A stretch of 64,000 nucleotides of DNA from Ilumatobacter sp. (GTDB lineage: Bacteria; Actinomycetota; Acidimicrobiia; Acidimicrobiales; Ilumatobacteraceae), in assembly GCF_030065885.1 (NCBI RefSeq), contig NZ_JASJCS010000007.1, forward strand, positions 1 through 64,000. Direction: 5' to 3'. The notes below the pieces were generated by a model that worked only from the letters and a program-made list of their open reading frames with translations, was not told the DNA's origin and did no database searches. Positions within the stretch are counted from its first letter, which is position 1; every line of letters starts with the position of its first letter. The position numbers were made by a program, and so were the translations under genes. This document shows positions 15,782 to 24,961 of the stretch, in pieces.

Positions 15782-16852
15782 ATGAGGTCGATCGCTGCGT
15801 CCATCGTCGTTGCGTCGCTCGTCGCTGCCTGCGATGCAGACCCGCCGTCAACGGCTCCGTCCGTGAGTGCCACGGCTGCGGACCGCCGGTCGCCCCACGC
15901 GACGACATCGCACAGCGCCGCCGATGGGCGGTCGGCCGCCACCGTCGTGATGGAGCGAGCCGATCCCACCGGTGGTGTCACCGGCCCCGTGATGTTCTGG
16001 CGGGAGCGCGGCGGCTCCACCTCAGCAGCAGACCGCCTGCCGACGGTGACGGTCGAAGGAGCGCTCATTCGTGGTCGGCTCGAACTCGACGGCGAGTGCC
16101 TCTATGTCGTGGACGCCGGCCTTCGTCACCCGGTGCTGTGGGAGTACTTCACGCGCTGGCTGCCCGAGTCGGCGACCGTGCTGTTGCCCGACGACACGGT
16201 TCTGTCGGTCGGCGACGCAATCGAGGCGGGCGGCGGGTACCACCGGCCTGACGCTTTGGAGGAGTTCACACCGAGTGAGGAGGTTGCCGAGCTCGCCGCC
16301 CGATGCGCCGAGGAGCCCTACCGTGAGGTCGCGGTGATCCAGTCGGCCGTCGGGCGGGTTGGATCACCGCAGGCGTCGTCGGGAGACGTCGACGTTGTCG
16401 AGCCCCCGAGCGAGCTGGCGATCGGCGACGTCGCACCGGTCCAGATCTGGGCCGGGTGCACGCTGGAGCTTGCGATCGGCGAGGAACGCTTCGTGCCGGA
16501 CGAGGAGCTCGTTCCGGCGCCACTCGACGGCCGATACCGGGCCGCAGACTTCCCGCCGAGCTGGCACGTACTGGTCTTCAACGAGGGGCCCACCGACGGT
16601 CCCGCGTACGTGGTCCTCGACGCCGAGGCGGAGCGACTCGATGCCGAGACGGTCGAGGTCCGGGACCAGGACTCAGGTGATGTCGTCGGCACGTTCCGGC
16701 TCGACCGAACACCAGTCGACGAGCTCGTGACCTGCCGTAGTGCAGGTGCGGCCCAGACCGAGCGTCAGCTGCTCGGGTCGTACCAGTGGTCGCCGTCTGC
16801 GAGCAGGCGGTCGGCCTCGCTCGGCCCCCAGGAACCTCGGAAGTACGGGTGA
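15782..16852 (+). CDS. Putative lipoprotein of unknown function
   Basis: 356 aa as read. The lipobox LVAAC places the lipidated Cys at 17, followed by a Ser/Thr/Ala linker and two globular blocks with cysteines (DGECLYVVDAG, WAGCTLELAIG, VTCRS). The last ~28 codons overlap the 3' end of zwf on the other strand, and that tail looks like antisense of zwf rather than a conserved domain. The ancestral stop was probably lost near 16745. No family recognised. Confidence 0.7.
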   Translation: MRSIAASIVVASLVAACDADPPSTAPSVSATAADRRSPHATTSHSAADGRSAATVVMERADPTGGVTGPVMFWRERGGSTSAADRLPTVTVEGALIRGRLELDGECLYVVDAGLRHPVLWEYFTRWLPESATVLLPDDTVLSVGDAIEAGGGYHRPDALEEFTPSEEVAELAARCAEEPYREVAVIQSAVGRVGSPQASSGDVDVVEPPSELAIGDVAPVQIWAGCTLELAIGEERFVPDEELVPAPLDGRYRAADFPPSWHVLVFNEGPTDGPAYVVLDAEAERLDAETVEVRDQDSGDVVGTFRLDRTPVDELVTCRSAGAAQTERQLLGSYQWSPSASRRSASLGPQEPRKYG

Positions 16853-18174
16853 ACGGGGCCGGGCTCGTCGAGTGCCGGCTGGACGACGCGCCAGGTCTGC
16901 TCGACGACGTCCTGGCGTGCGAACCGACGCGGGGAGCCGGCGATCGCGTCGCCGAGCAGACGCTCGTACGCCTCGGACCGCTCGCCGAGCGCGGCGGCGA
17001 AGTCGACGGAGATGTCGACCTCCTGGCTGTCCAGGTGCGGCCCCGGGGTCTTGGCCTGCAGCGCGAACGTGACACCGTCGCTGTTGCCGAGCCGGAACCG
17101 CACCAGGTTGCGGTCCGGCGCCGGGCCGCCGGCTTCGTCGAACAGCAGGCGCGGCGGTGAGTGGAACTCGACGACCGCCTCGGTGGCCGGTTCGGTGAGG
17201 GCCTTGCCGACCCGCACGTACCACGGGACGCCCGCCCACCGCCAGGAGTCGATCTCCAACCGGGCCGCAGCGAACGTCTCGACCGACGAGTCGGTTTCGA
17301 CGCCCGGCTCGTCGCGATAGCCCACGTACTGACCGCGCACGAGGTGGGCGGGGTCGATGGCCGTCATCGCCGCCATCACCTTCGTCTTCTCGTCCTGGAG
17401 GAACTGGGCGTCCGAGCCGGCAGGCGGCTCCATCGCGAGCAGTGCCACCACCTGCAGGAGATGGTTCTGCAGCACGTCGCGAATCGCTCCGACGCCGTCG
17501 TAGAACGAGCCGCGCCCCTCGACGCCGATCGTCTCGGACATCGTGACCTGCACGCTGCGGACGTACCGGCGGTTCCAGATCGGCTCGAGCAACGTGTTCG
17601 AGAATCGGAAGACCAGGAGATCCTCGACGCTCTCCTTGCCGAGGTAGTGGTCGATGCGGAAGATCCGCTCCTCGGGGAAGACCGACGCCAAGGTGGCGTT
17701 CAACTCCTGCGCGGAGGGAAGGTCGCGGCCGAACGGCTTCTCGACGACGATGCGGCCGCGGTGGTTGAGGTCGACCGAGGCGAGTCGCCTCGCCACCTCG
17801 GGGAACATCGACGGCGGGATCGCCATGTAGTACACCGCGTTCTTCGAGCCGTGACGGTCGAGGGTGGCGCGCAGCTCCTCCCAGGTCGATTGCTCGGCGT
17901 AGTCGCCCTGGATGAGGTCGAGCCGCTCCATCAGGGGGTCCATCACCGCCGCGTCGGCGTGCGGCTCGGACGCGATGATCGCGTCGTGGGCGTTCTGGCA
18001 GAAGGCGTCGTCGGTCCAGTCGCTGCGGGCGACGCCGATGACCGGCACGTCGAGCGCGCCGGTGCGCTCGAGGTGATAGAGCGCAGGAAACAGCTTGCGC
18101 TTGGCCAGGTCGCCCGTGGCGCCGAACAGCACGAGCGCGTCGGCGCGTGGTTGCTCGCTGTCGAGCAGCATCAT
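16765..18174 (-). CDS. zwf: Glucose-6-phosphate 1-dehydrogenase
   Basis: First step of the oxidative pentose phosphate pathway. The 469-aa protein has the nucleotide-binding GATGDLAKRKLFPALYHL near residues 18-35, EKPFGRD, and the active-site RIDHYLGKE. The ATG at 18174 overlaps the gnd stop by 4 nt, so translation is coupled to gnd. Its 3' end overlaps a + strand lipoprotein gene by 88 bp. Confidence 0.95.
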   Translation of the reverse strand: MMLLDSEQPRADALVLFGATGDLAKRKLFPALYHLERTGALDVPVIGVARSDWTDDAFCQNAHDAIIASEPHADAAVMDPLMERLDLIQGDYAEQSTWEELRATLDRHGSKNAVYYMAIPPSMFPEVARRLASVDLNHRGRIVVEKPFGRDLPSAQELNATLASVFPEERIFRIDHYLGKESVEDLLVFRFSNTLLEPIWNRRYVRSVQVTMSETIGVEGRGSFYDGVGAIRDVLQNHLLQVVALLAMEPPAGSDAQFLQDEKTKVMAAMTAIDPAHLVRGQYVGYRDEPGVETDSSVETFAAARLEIDSWRWAGVPWYVRVGKALTEPATEAVVEFHSPPRLLFDEAGGPAPDRNLVRFRLGNSDGVTFALQAKTPGPHLDSQEVDISVDFAAALGERSEAYERLLGDAIAGSPRRFARQDVVEQTWRVVQPALDEPGPVHPYFRGSWGPSEADRLLADGDHWYDPSS

Positions 18175-19220
18175 CGGCTGGACTCCTTCCGCTCGCGGTG
18201 GCCTCCGAAGCCCGCTCGCATCGCCGAGAGCACCTTGTTCGCGACGTCGGCTCGACCGCGCGACTCGAACCGCGAGTACAGCGCCGCCGAGAGCACCGGC
18301 GTCGGGACGCCCTCGTCGATCGCCGCGTGGACCGTCCAGCGGCCCTCGCCCGAATCGCTGACGTGGCCGGCGTACTCGTCGAGGCGGGGGTCCTCGAGCA
18401 GCGCCTCGGCCGTGAGGTCGAGCAGCCAGCTGGTCACCACCGAGCCGCGCCGCCACAGCTCGGTGACCGCAGCGAGGTCGATGTCGTACTGGTAGTAGCG
18501 GGCGTCACTGAGCGGCGCGGTCTCGGCGTCGGCGGCATGGTCCTCGGCGCCGATGTCGGCCTTGGCGAGCACGTTGAGGCCCTCGGCGTACGCCGCCATC
18601 AGGCCGTACTCGATGCCGTTGTGGACCATCTTGACGAAGTGCCCGGCGCCCGACGGGCCGCAGTGCAGCCATCCCCGCTCGGCCGGATCGGGCGGGCCGT
18701 CGCGGCCGGGCGTGCGCTCGGCCGCGTCGAGGCCCGGCGCGAGCGAGTCGAAGACCGGTTCCAGCCGCTCGACCGCCTCGGTCTTGCCACCGACCATCAG
18801 GCAGTAGCCGCGCTCCAGGCCGTGCACACCGCCACTCGTGCCGACGTCGAGGTAGTGCACGCCGTGGTCGGCCAACAGCGGGCCGCTGCGATCGACGTCG
18901 TGGCGATACCAGGAGTTGCCGCCGTCGACGATCGTGTCGCCGGGCGAGAGCAGCGGCGCGAGCCGCTCGACGGTCGCACCGACGAAGGCGGCGGGGATCA
19001 TCACCCACACGTGACGGGGTGGTTCGAGCGCCGCCACCAGGTCGTCGAGTGTGTGAGCCGGTGTCGCGCCCTCGCCGGCGAGCTCGTCGATGGGTTCGGT
19101 GCTGACGTCGTGGACCACGCACTCGTGCCCGTCGGCCATGAGGCGACGCACCATGTTGGCGCCCATCCGGCCCAGCCCGATCATGCCCAGCTGCACGGTG
19201 GATCGTGGGGAGGGTTGCAT
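18171..19220 (-). CDS. gnd: 6-phosphogluconate dehydrogenase, short (NAD-type) form
   Basis: Oxidative decarboxylation of 6-phosphogluconate. At 349 aa it is the short GndA-like form, not the ~470-aa NADP form. It has GLGRMGANMVRRL at 15-27, DGGNSWYRHD, GTSGGVHGLERGYCLMVGG and GAGHFVKMVHNGIEYG with the catalytic Lys. It precedes zwf in a two-gene operon. The short form often prefers NAD+; cofactor use here is inferred. Confidence 0.93.
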   Translation of the reverse strand: MQPSPRSTVQLGMIGLGRMGANMVRRLMADGHECVVHDVSTEPIDELAGEGATPAHTLDDLVAALEPPRHVWVMIPAAFVGATVERLAPLLSPGDTIVDGGNSWYRHDVDRSGPLLADHGVHYLDVGTSGGVHGLERGYCLMVGGKTEAVERLEPVFDSLAPGLDAAERTPGRDGPPDPAERGWLHCGPSGAGHFVKMVHNGIEYGLMAAYAEGLNVLAKADIGAEDHAADAETAPLSDARYYQYDIDLAAVTELWRRGSVVTSWLLDLTAEALLEDPRLDEYAGHVSDSGEGRWTVHAAIDEGVPTPVLSAALYSRFESRGRADVANKVLSAMRAGFGGHRERKESSR

Positions 19221-19257
19221 CGGCCCAGCCTGCCACGCCTCGGCTACGGTCGCTCGC

Positions 19258-19932
19258 GTGGGTGGCAAATCGTCCGGGGCGCGCACGAACGCCGCAGAGG
19301 TCGAGGGCGAGTCCGGCGATGTACGCGGGCACATCGCCTCCTGCCGTGCCTCGCACGCAGCGCTGGTCGGCCACCTCCGGGAGCTGACCGACGTCGACCC
19401 GGCCGCGCCGTCCCGGCTCCTCGGCTGGTCGATCGGGCACGTGCTCACCCACATCGCCCGGAACGCCGACGGGCACGTCTCGATGCTCGACGGATGCCCG
19501 CAGTACCCGCACGGGCCGGAGGGCCGCACCGCCGACATCGAGCGGGGCGCGGTCCGGCCCTGGCCGGAGCTGGTCGACGACGTCGCCACGAGCGCGGCGG
19601 CGCTCGAGCGGCGGTGGGCAACCCACGGCGACTGGGACGGCACCTCCCGGATGCTGTCCGGCGAGCGGCCGACCGGGCAGCTCCCTCTCCTGCGTCAACG
19701 CGAGGTCGAGGTGCACCGGGTCGATCTCGGCCTCGGCTACGAGCTCGGCGACATGCCGGCCGACTACGTCCGGCGCGATCTGCGCCTGATGGGCATGCTC
19801 TGGACGGCCCGCCAACCGATGGGGATGACGCCGCTTCCCGACGCGGTGCTCCGGCTCGCACCGTCGGAGCGGCTCGGGTGGATGATGGGCCGCCTCGACC
19901 TCGACGGTGTGCGCCCGGCCGGGCTCTTCTGA
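19258..19932 (+). CDS. Maleylpyruvate isomerase/mycothiol-dependent (TIGR03083-type) protein
   Basis: 224 aa of the DinB-like four-helix family. It has SIGHVLTHIARNADGH in the metal-binding region and REVEVHRVDLGLGYELGD further on, as in mycothiol-dependent maleylpyruvate isomerase homologues. The GTG start at 19258 has TACGGT 7 nt upstream. One of three members of the superfamily in this window. Substrate unknown. Confidence 0.82.
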   Translation: MGGKSSGARTNAAEVEGESGDVRGHIASCRASHAALVGHLRELTDVDPAAPSRLLGWSIGHVLTHIARNADGHVSMLDGCPQYPHGPEGRTADIERGAVRPWPELVDDVATSAAALERRWATHGDWDGTSRMLSGERPTGQLPLLRQREVEVHRVDLGLGYELGDMPADYVRRDLRLMGMLWTARQPMGMTPLPDAVLRLAPSERLGWMMGRLDLDGVRPAGLF

Positions 19933-19942
19933 ATCGCGCGGC

Positions 19943-20203
19943 TCAGCCGCCGGGACCGTCCGCTCGACGATTCGTCCCGTCCCGGCCCTCTCGATCGCCG
20001 GCGGCATCACCGGACCGCGCCTCCGCCTCCCGCTCGGCGAGCGAGATCGCCGGCAACCAGAAGTCCTCGAGCGTGCGCACGGTCAGCCGAACGGCTCGCA
20101 CCGCGGCCGCGGCGGCCGGATCGCTCGAGCGCAGCCGGCGCAGCTCGTCGCGCGCTGCCTCGACCCGCCTGCGTGCGGCCGACACCTCCGCAGCGCCGCT
20201 CAT
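19943..20203 (-). CDS. Small helical protein, partner of the WXG-like protein
   Basis: 86 aa. Two long amphipathic helices (VSAARRRVEAARDELRRLR; AAVRAVRLTVRTLEDFWLPA) are followed by a charged disordered tail. Its ATG overlaps the stop of the upstream WXG-like gene by 4 nt (ATGA), so the two are translated together. No known family recognised; a helical binding partner is a guess from the arrangement. Confidence 0.6.
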   Translation of the reverse strand: MSGAAEVSAARRRVEAARDELRRLRSSDPAAAAAVRAVRLTVRTLEDFWLPAISLAEREAEARSGDAAGDREGRDGTNRRADGPGG

Positions 20204-20484
20204 GCGGCGTGGCGGACTCGGTGAGCGGCATCGAACTCCTCGGCGCGCCGGCGGAACCGGAACGACGTCGTGCGGAGATCGTCGGCGGCCTGATGGAGCT
20301 GGTGGAGGTTGCGTTCGAGCAGCCGCTCGCAGAGATGCGCCCGGGTGTCGCCCCACCAGTTGTCGGGGGCGTCGCCGAGCGTCAGGACGACCGATCGTTC
20401 GATCGCCGAGGCGAGCGAACGGAGCTCGGCGGCACGCTGGCGGAGCACGGACGAGTAGGGGTGATGTGACGGCTGCTGCTTCAT
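20200..20484 (-). CDS. WXG100-like small helical protein
   Basis: 94 aa: helix (SSVLRQRAAELRSLASAIERSV), a turn with DNWWGDTR that supplies a W-x-G motif at the centre, then a second helix (HLCERLLERNLHQLHQAADDL) and a basic end. Length and helix-WxG-helix layout match WXG100 proteins, though the C-terminal YxxxD/E export signal is not evident. No ESX/type VII genes are nearby. The ATG at 20484 has a GAGG site. Confidence 0.6.
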   Translation of the reverse strand: MKQQPSHHPYSSVLRQRAAELRSLASAIERSVVLTLGDAPDNWWGDTRAHLCERLLERNLHQLHQAADDLRTTSFRFRRRAEEFDAAHRVRHAA

Positions 20485-20507
20485 GGTGACCTCAGGGGCA
20501 GTGAGGG

Positions 20508-20987
20508 TCAGGAGTTCCGCGAAGCGGAAACGGCCCTCGCGTCGTGCGATGCCAGCTCGAACACGATCGTGCGGTGCGGCAGGCCGGTCGCTGCGTCGAC
20601 GAACTCCGCCCCCACGGTGTCGAAGCCGTGCCGGCGGTAGAAGCCCAGGGCCGTCGACCGGGCGCGGGCCCACACCAGTCGGCTGCCCGCGTCGCTACAA
20701 CGCAAGAGACCGGCGTGCAGCAGGAGCGACGCGAGGCCCTGGTCGCGGTGCCGCGGTTCGGTCGCCATGCCGCGCAGCTGATGCGCCGGTACGCCGGGTT
20801 GCGGCTCGAACTCCCGGACCACCCAGGTCGACACGGCGAGGAGGAGGTCGCCGTGACGGACGCCGAGATGGAGCGTCGTCGGGAGATCGTCGCCCTCGAA
20901 CTCGACGACATCGCTGTCCGTGCCGTCGCGCAGCACGGACCGCCGGAGCGGGTGGGTGTCGACCGCATCGAGCTCGACCACCAGCAC
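20508..20987 (-). CDS. GNAT-family N-acetyltransferase
   Basis: 159 aa with the acetyl-CoA-binding pattern QLRGMATEPRHRDQGLASLLLHAGL (R/QxxGxG/A-like) and ARSTALGFYRRHGF. The acceptor is unknown. It follows thiQ by 9 bp on the same strand but has its own TAGCGT hexamer 6 nt before the GTG at 20987, so it may be expressed independently of the thiamine riboswitch operon. Confidence 0.85.
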   Translation of the reverse strand: MLVVELDAVDTHPLRRSVLRDGTDSDVVEFEGDDLPTTLHLGVRHGDLLLAVSTWVVREFEPQPGVPAHQLRGMATEPRHRDQGLASLLLHAGLLRCSDAGSRLVWARARSTALGFYRRHGFDTVGAEFVDAATGLPHRTIVFELASHDARAVSASRNS

Positions 20988-20996
20988 GGTACGACG

Positions 20997-21623
20997 CTAC
21001 CGAGGTCCGAGCTCGACGATGCGGTCGGCGACGGCCTCGGCCTCGGCGCGGTCGTGCGTCACCCAGAGCGCAGTCGTCGCAGCACGCCGGAGGATCTGCG
21101 ACACGTCGACCGCGAGCCGATCGTGGAGCTCGCGGTCGAGGCCGGTCAGCGGCTCGTCGAGCAGCAGCACGTCGGGACTCGGCGCGAGCGATCGAGCGAG
21201 CGCGACCCGCTTCGCCTCACCACCCGAGAGGTTGTCGATCGCCCGCTCGCCGAAGCCCGACAGCCCGACGAGCTCGAGCATCGCATCGACCCGGCGCCGG
21301 CGCTCGTCACGGCCGACGCCCTGCATCCGGAGCCCGAAGCCGACGTTGCCGGCGACGCTGAGGTGCGGGAACAGCTGCTCGTCCTGGAAGACCATCCCGA
21401 CCGGGCGCCGATGGGTCGGCACGTCGGCCATGTCGTGCCCGCCGATCCGGACGATCCCGCAGTCGGGTCGCACCACACCCGCAACGATGCGCAACAGCGT
21501 GGTCTTGCCGCTGCCCGACGGGCCGAGCAGGGCCACCACCTCGCCGTCGTCGACCGAGATCGAGAACGAGTCGAGCACCGGCACGTCCTCGAAGCCGATC
21601 GAGACGTCACGAACGTCGAGCAC
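20997..21623 (-). CDS. thiQ: Thiamine ABC transporter ATPase
   Basis: 208 aa, short like ThiQ. Walker A GPSGSGKTT, signature NLSGGEAKRVALARSL, Walker B VLLLDEPLTGLD and the H-loop in WVTHDRAEAEAVAD are all present. The GTG start at 21623 overlaps the thiP stop by 17 nt. Last transporter gene of the TPP-riboswitch operon. Confidence 0.9.
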   Translation of the reverse strand: MLDVRDVSIGFEDVPVLDSFSISVDDGEVVALLGPSGSGKTTLLRIVAGVVRPDCGIVRIGGHDMADVPTHRRPVGMVFQDEQLFPHLSVAGNVGFGLRMQGVGRDERRRRVDAMLELVGLSGFGERAIDNLSGGEAKRVALARSLAPSPDVLLLDEPLTGLDRELHDRLAVDVSQILRRAATTALWVTHDRAEAEAVADRIVELGPR

Positions 21624-23220
21624 GGTCGCCTCCTGCGTCGACGAGCACCACGATCGCGACGGTTGCCGCGGCGAGCAGGGTCGCCAGGGCGAACGCTTGT
21701 GCCTGGAACACACCGCCCGTCCGCGCCAGCAGCCGTTCGATGACGATCGGGAGCGTCTCCTCACCGGACCGGCTGAGGAAGCTCGTGGCGCCGAACTCAC
21801 CGAGCGAGATCGCCGCGGCGATGCCACCCCCTGTCGCGAGCGGTCGCCGCAACATCGGCAACGTCGCCGTCGCCCAGGCGCGGATCGGGGGTGCCCCGAG
21901 CGTCGCTGCTGCAGCCCGGAGGTCGGGGTCGATGCTCCGGGCGACTGCGAGGGCGCCGCGAACGACGAACGGCACGGCGACCAGCGCGTGGCCGACGGGC
22001 ACGAGCCACCATGAGGCGCGCCAGTCGACCGGCGGCGTGTCGAACGTGATCAGCATCCCGAATCCGATCGTCACCGCCGACGTGCCGAGCGGCAGCATCA
22101 GCCCGGTGTCGATCGCTCGGCCGCTCCGCCCCAGCACCGTGATCGCGACGACGGCGGCGGTGCCGATCGCCGTCGCGAACGCGGTCGCCCAGGCGGCGTT
22201 GGTCACCGAGGCGAGCAGGGCGTCCCCCGGATCGACGCCGAGCCGCAGGCCGGGTCGGATCTCGTTGCTGCCGAGGCCGCGCCACGCGTCGGTCGAGTAG
22301 GCGCCTCCGATCCGGAACGAGCGCTCGACGAGCGCGACCAGCGGCGCGGCGACCATCACGACCGCCAGCCCGAGCGCTGCGCCGACGGTCCACCATTGGC
22401 GACCGCTCGGCCGCGGGTGGCGGCTCGGCTCGCGCAGGTCGACGACGTGGGCGGTGCGCCGCTGCACGGCAGCCGCACCGGCTGCCATCGCGCCGAGAGC
22501 GAGCAACTGCAGCAGGGTCAGGACGGCAGCACCGCCGATGTCGCCGAGCTGCGTCGCCCGGCGCCAGACCTCGACCTCGATCGTGGTGCGCCCGGGAGTG
22601 CCCAGCACGCGGATGACGCCGAACGACGTGAACGTGAAGAGGAACACGATCGCAGCCGCCGCGGCGAGCGCAGGGCGGATCAGCGGCAGCGAGACGTGGC
22701 GGAAGGTCGCCCACCGGTTGGCGCCGAGCGTCGCTGCGGCGTGATCGAGGTCGTGTGGCAACCGCTCCCAGACCGAGCCGACCGTTCGCACGACGACCGC
22801 GAGGTTGAACACGACGTGGGCGCCGATGATCGCCCAGACACTCCGGTCGAGCGACGACGGCAGGAGTGCGACGAACGCGGCGCCGACGATGACGGTCGGC
22901 AGCACGAACACCGCCGTGAGCACGCTGAGGAGCACTCGTCGCCCCGGGAAGGAGAACCTCGACACCGCCCAGGCCGGCGCGAGGCCGGCGAGCAACGTCA
23001 GCATCGTGCTCGCCACCGCCTGCCAGAACGTGAACCAGACCACCTCCCACGTTCTCGAGTTGCCGAGCGTGTCGCTGATGGCATCGATCGACACGCCCCG
23101 TGCCGTGAGCGTGAGGAACGGCCACGCGTAGAAGACCGCGAGGAAGACGACGGGTGGTGCGGCGACCGCGGTGACGAACCACCGCGGCAGTCGGTTCAGC
23201 CGGCGACGATCTCGGTCCAC
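21607..23220 (-). CDS. thiP: Thiamine ABC transporter permease (fused double permease)
   Basis: 537 aa. Two permease halves, each about six helices, each with an EAA-type motif (LDHAAATLGANRWATFRHVSLPLIRP; LRAAAATLGAPPIRAWATATLPMLRRPL), as in ThiP and FbpB. I place the start at GTG 23220, which overlaps thiB by 25 nt, because the frame has no other standard start before the first helix. Substrate inferred from the TPP riboswitch and the pyrophosphokinase in the same operon. Confidence 0.9.
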   Translation of the reverse strand: MDRDRRRLNRLPRWFVTAVAAPPVVFLAVFYAWPFLTLTARGVSIDAISDTLGNSRTWEVVWFTFWQAVASTMLTLLAGLAPAWAVSRFSFPGRRVLLSVLTAVFVLPTVIVGAAFVALLPSSLDRSVWAIIGAHVVFNLAVVVRTVGSVWERLPHDLDHAAATLGANRWATFRHVSLPLIRPALAAAAAIVFLFTFTSFGVIRVLGTPGRTTIEVEVWRRATQLGDIGGAAVLTLLQLLALGAMAAGAAAVQRRTAHVVDLREPSRHPRPSGRQWWTVGAALGLAVVMVAAPLVALVERSFRIGGAYSTDAWRGLGSNEIRPGLRLGVDPGDALLASVTNAAWATAFATAIGTAAVVAITVLGRSGRAIDTGLMLPLGTSAVTIGFGMLITFDTPPVDWRASWWLVPVGHALVAVPFVVRGALAVARSIDPDLRAAAATLGAPPIRAWATATLPMLRRPLATGGGIAAAISLGEFGATSFLSRSGEETLPIVIERLLARTGGVFQAQAFALATLLAAATVAIVVLVDAGGDRARRS

Positions 23221-24257
23221 CGGTCGATCCACTCGCTCCGGCGCTCGTCGATCAGCGCCGGGTCGACCGTCAACGGTTCGGCGGCGATCGTGGCGTGATC
23301 GACGAAGGCCTGGTCGAGCTCGACGTCCTGGTTCGCCGGGAAGACGAAGAGGTTGAGCGGCACCTCGCGCTGGAATCGCTCGCTGATCAGGAAGTCCATC
23401 AGGCGGCGCGCCTCGTCGGGTGCGTCGGTGCCCCGCAGCACGCCGGCGAACTCGACCTGCCGGAAGCACGTCGCCTCGACGACTGCGGTGGGTGCCTCGT
23501 CGGGGGGTTCGGCCGCGGCGAGCACCTCGAACGGCGGACTCGACCCGTAGCTCACCACGAGCGGGCGATCGCCGCCCGCCAGCGAGAACCGCTCGTAGTA
23601 GGCCTGCGTCCAGCCGTCGACGACGGCGACGCCGTTCGAGTCGAGCTCGCTCCAGAAGGCCTCCCAGTCCGACCCGAACTCGGCGACCGTCGCGAGCAGG
23701 AAGGCCAGGCCGGGGGAGGAGGTCGCCGGATTCTGGACCACCAGCCGGCCCGCGTACTCGGGATCGGCGAGCTGGTCGAGGTCGGTGGGCGGTTCGAGGC
23801 CGGCGGCGTCGAGCGCCGCGACGTCGTAGTTGACGCACACGTCGCCGAAGTCGACTGGCGTCGCCTCGCCACCGGGAACGAGATCCGTGAACTCGCTGGG
23901 AATCCGCTCGATGCCGTCGGGCACGTAGGGTTCGAACACGTCGGCCTCGAGGGCGCGCGACAGGAACGTGTTGTCGACGCCCCACATGACGTCGCCTTCC
24001 GGGTTGCCGGCGGTCAGCACCGCCTTGGAGAGCATGGTGCCGGTGTCGCCGGCGATCAGCACCTCGACCTCGATGCCGGTCTCGTCGGTGAACTCGTCGA
24101 GCGCGAGCTGGACCGGGTGCGGGTCGTCGGGATCGTCGGTCGGGAAGGACTCGTAGGCGACCAGCGTCACCGCCCTCGCGCGGTCGGAGCCGTCGTCGCC
24201 GCACGCGGCGAGAACGACGGTGGCTGCCAGTGCGGTGGCGATCGTGGTGCGGTTCAC
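23196..24257 (-). CDS. thiB: Thiamine-binding lipoprotein (ThiB-like)
   Basis: 353 aa. Lipobox VLAAC with Cys at 19, then a two-lobed type-II binding protein: TLVAYESFPTDDPDDPHPVQLALDEFTDETGIEVEV, the conserved GNPEGDVMWGVDN and the hinge region VVSYGSSPPFEV. The GTG start at 24257 overlaps the thiN stop by 4 nt (GTGA) and has a GAGGAG site. Ligand inferred from the operon. Confidence 0.92.
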   Translation of the reverse strand: MNRTTIATALAATVVLAACGDDGSDRARAVTLVAYESFPTDDPDDPHPVQLALDEFTDETGIEVEVLIAGDTGTMLSKAVLTAGNPEGDVMWGVDNTFLSRALEADVFEPYVPDGIERIPSEFTDLVPGGEATPVDFGDVCVNYDVAALDAAGLEPPTDLDQLADPEYAGRLVVQNPATSSPGLAFLLATVAEFGSDWEAFWSELDSNGVAVVDGWTQAYYERFSLAGGDRPLVVSYGSSPPFEVLAAAEPPDEAPTAVVEATCFRQVEFAGVLRGTDAPDEARRLMDFLISERFQREVPLNLFVFPANQDVELDQAFVDHATIAAEPLTVDPALIDERRSEWIDRWTEIVAG

Positions 24258-24961
24258 GGCTGCTCCTCGTCGGGCGTGGTGTCGGCGACGCCGGGGGCGC
24301 CGGCCGTGTCACCGGTGGCGGTTCGGTCGTCGAAGACGGTCAGGACGCCGCTGGAGACGGCGATCGTGATCGGTCGGTCCGTCGCGACGTTGCTGACGCC
24401 GCGCCCGACGACGGGTTCGAGATCGATGCCGTCCAGCGGCCAGGCCGCGCCGTGCACCACCACGCCCGTGCACGGGCCGTGGAGCGCGAGCAGCGAGAAC
24501 TCGGTCCCGGTCGGGAGGTCGAGCTCGGCTCGACCGGGGCCGTGGAGGACGACCAGGTGCTGGTCGCCCCACCAACCCTCGATCTCGGGGATGTGGGTCA
24601 GCGACGCGGCGCCGAGCGCACCGATCGCCGCGACCGTGTGGTCGAGCCGGTCGCCGCCCCCCGCCAGCAGGATCAACCGGGCCGGGTCGAGGCTCGCCGC
24701 CATCGCAAGTGCGAGCTCGGTGTCGGTCTGGTCCTTGTTCGGGTCGTGCCGCTCGATCGTCGCGTGCCCTTCCGCCCAGGCGAGACCATCGGGTGTGACC
24801 GAGTCGAGGTCGCCGACCAGACCCGCCGGCCTCAGCCCGGCGGCGAGGGCGTGGTCGAGCCCGCCGTCCGCGGCGAGGACGATCCGTTCCCTGGGGAGAT
24901 CGGCGACAGCGCTCGGTTCGAGCGGCTCGGCCCCGGTGACCACGATGACGGTTTCGTTCAT
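24254..24961 (-). CDS. thiN: Thiamine pyrophosphokinase
   Basis: Phosphorylates imported thiamine directly to TPP. The 235-aa protein has AADGGLDHALAAG, GDLDSV, the catalytic DQTDTELALAMA and GGGDRLDH, in family order. The ATG at 24961 lies immediately after the TPP riboswitch, whose 3' end supplies the AGGAAG ribosome site. First gene of the thiN-thiB-thiP-thiQ operon. Confidence 0.92.
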   Translation of the reverse strand: MNETVIVVTGAEPLEPSAVADLPRERIVLAADGGLDHALAAGLRPAGLVGDLDSVTPDGLAWAEGHATIERHDPNKDQTDTELALAMAASLDPARLILLAGGGDRLDHTVAAIGALGAASLTHIPEIEGWWGDQHLVVLHGPGRAELDLPTGTEFSLLALHGPCTGVVVHGAAWPLDGIDLEPVVGRGVSNVATDRPITIAVSSGVLTVFDDRTATGDTAGAPGVADTTPDEEQP

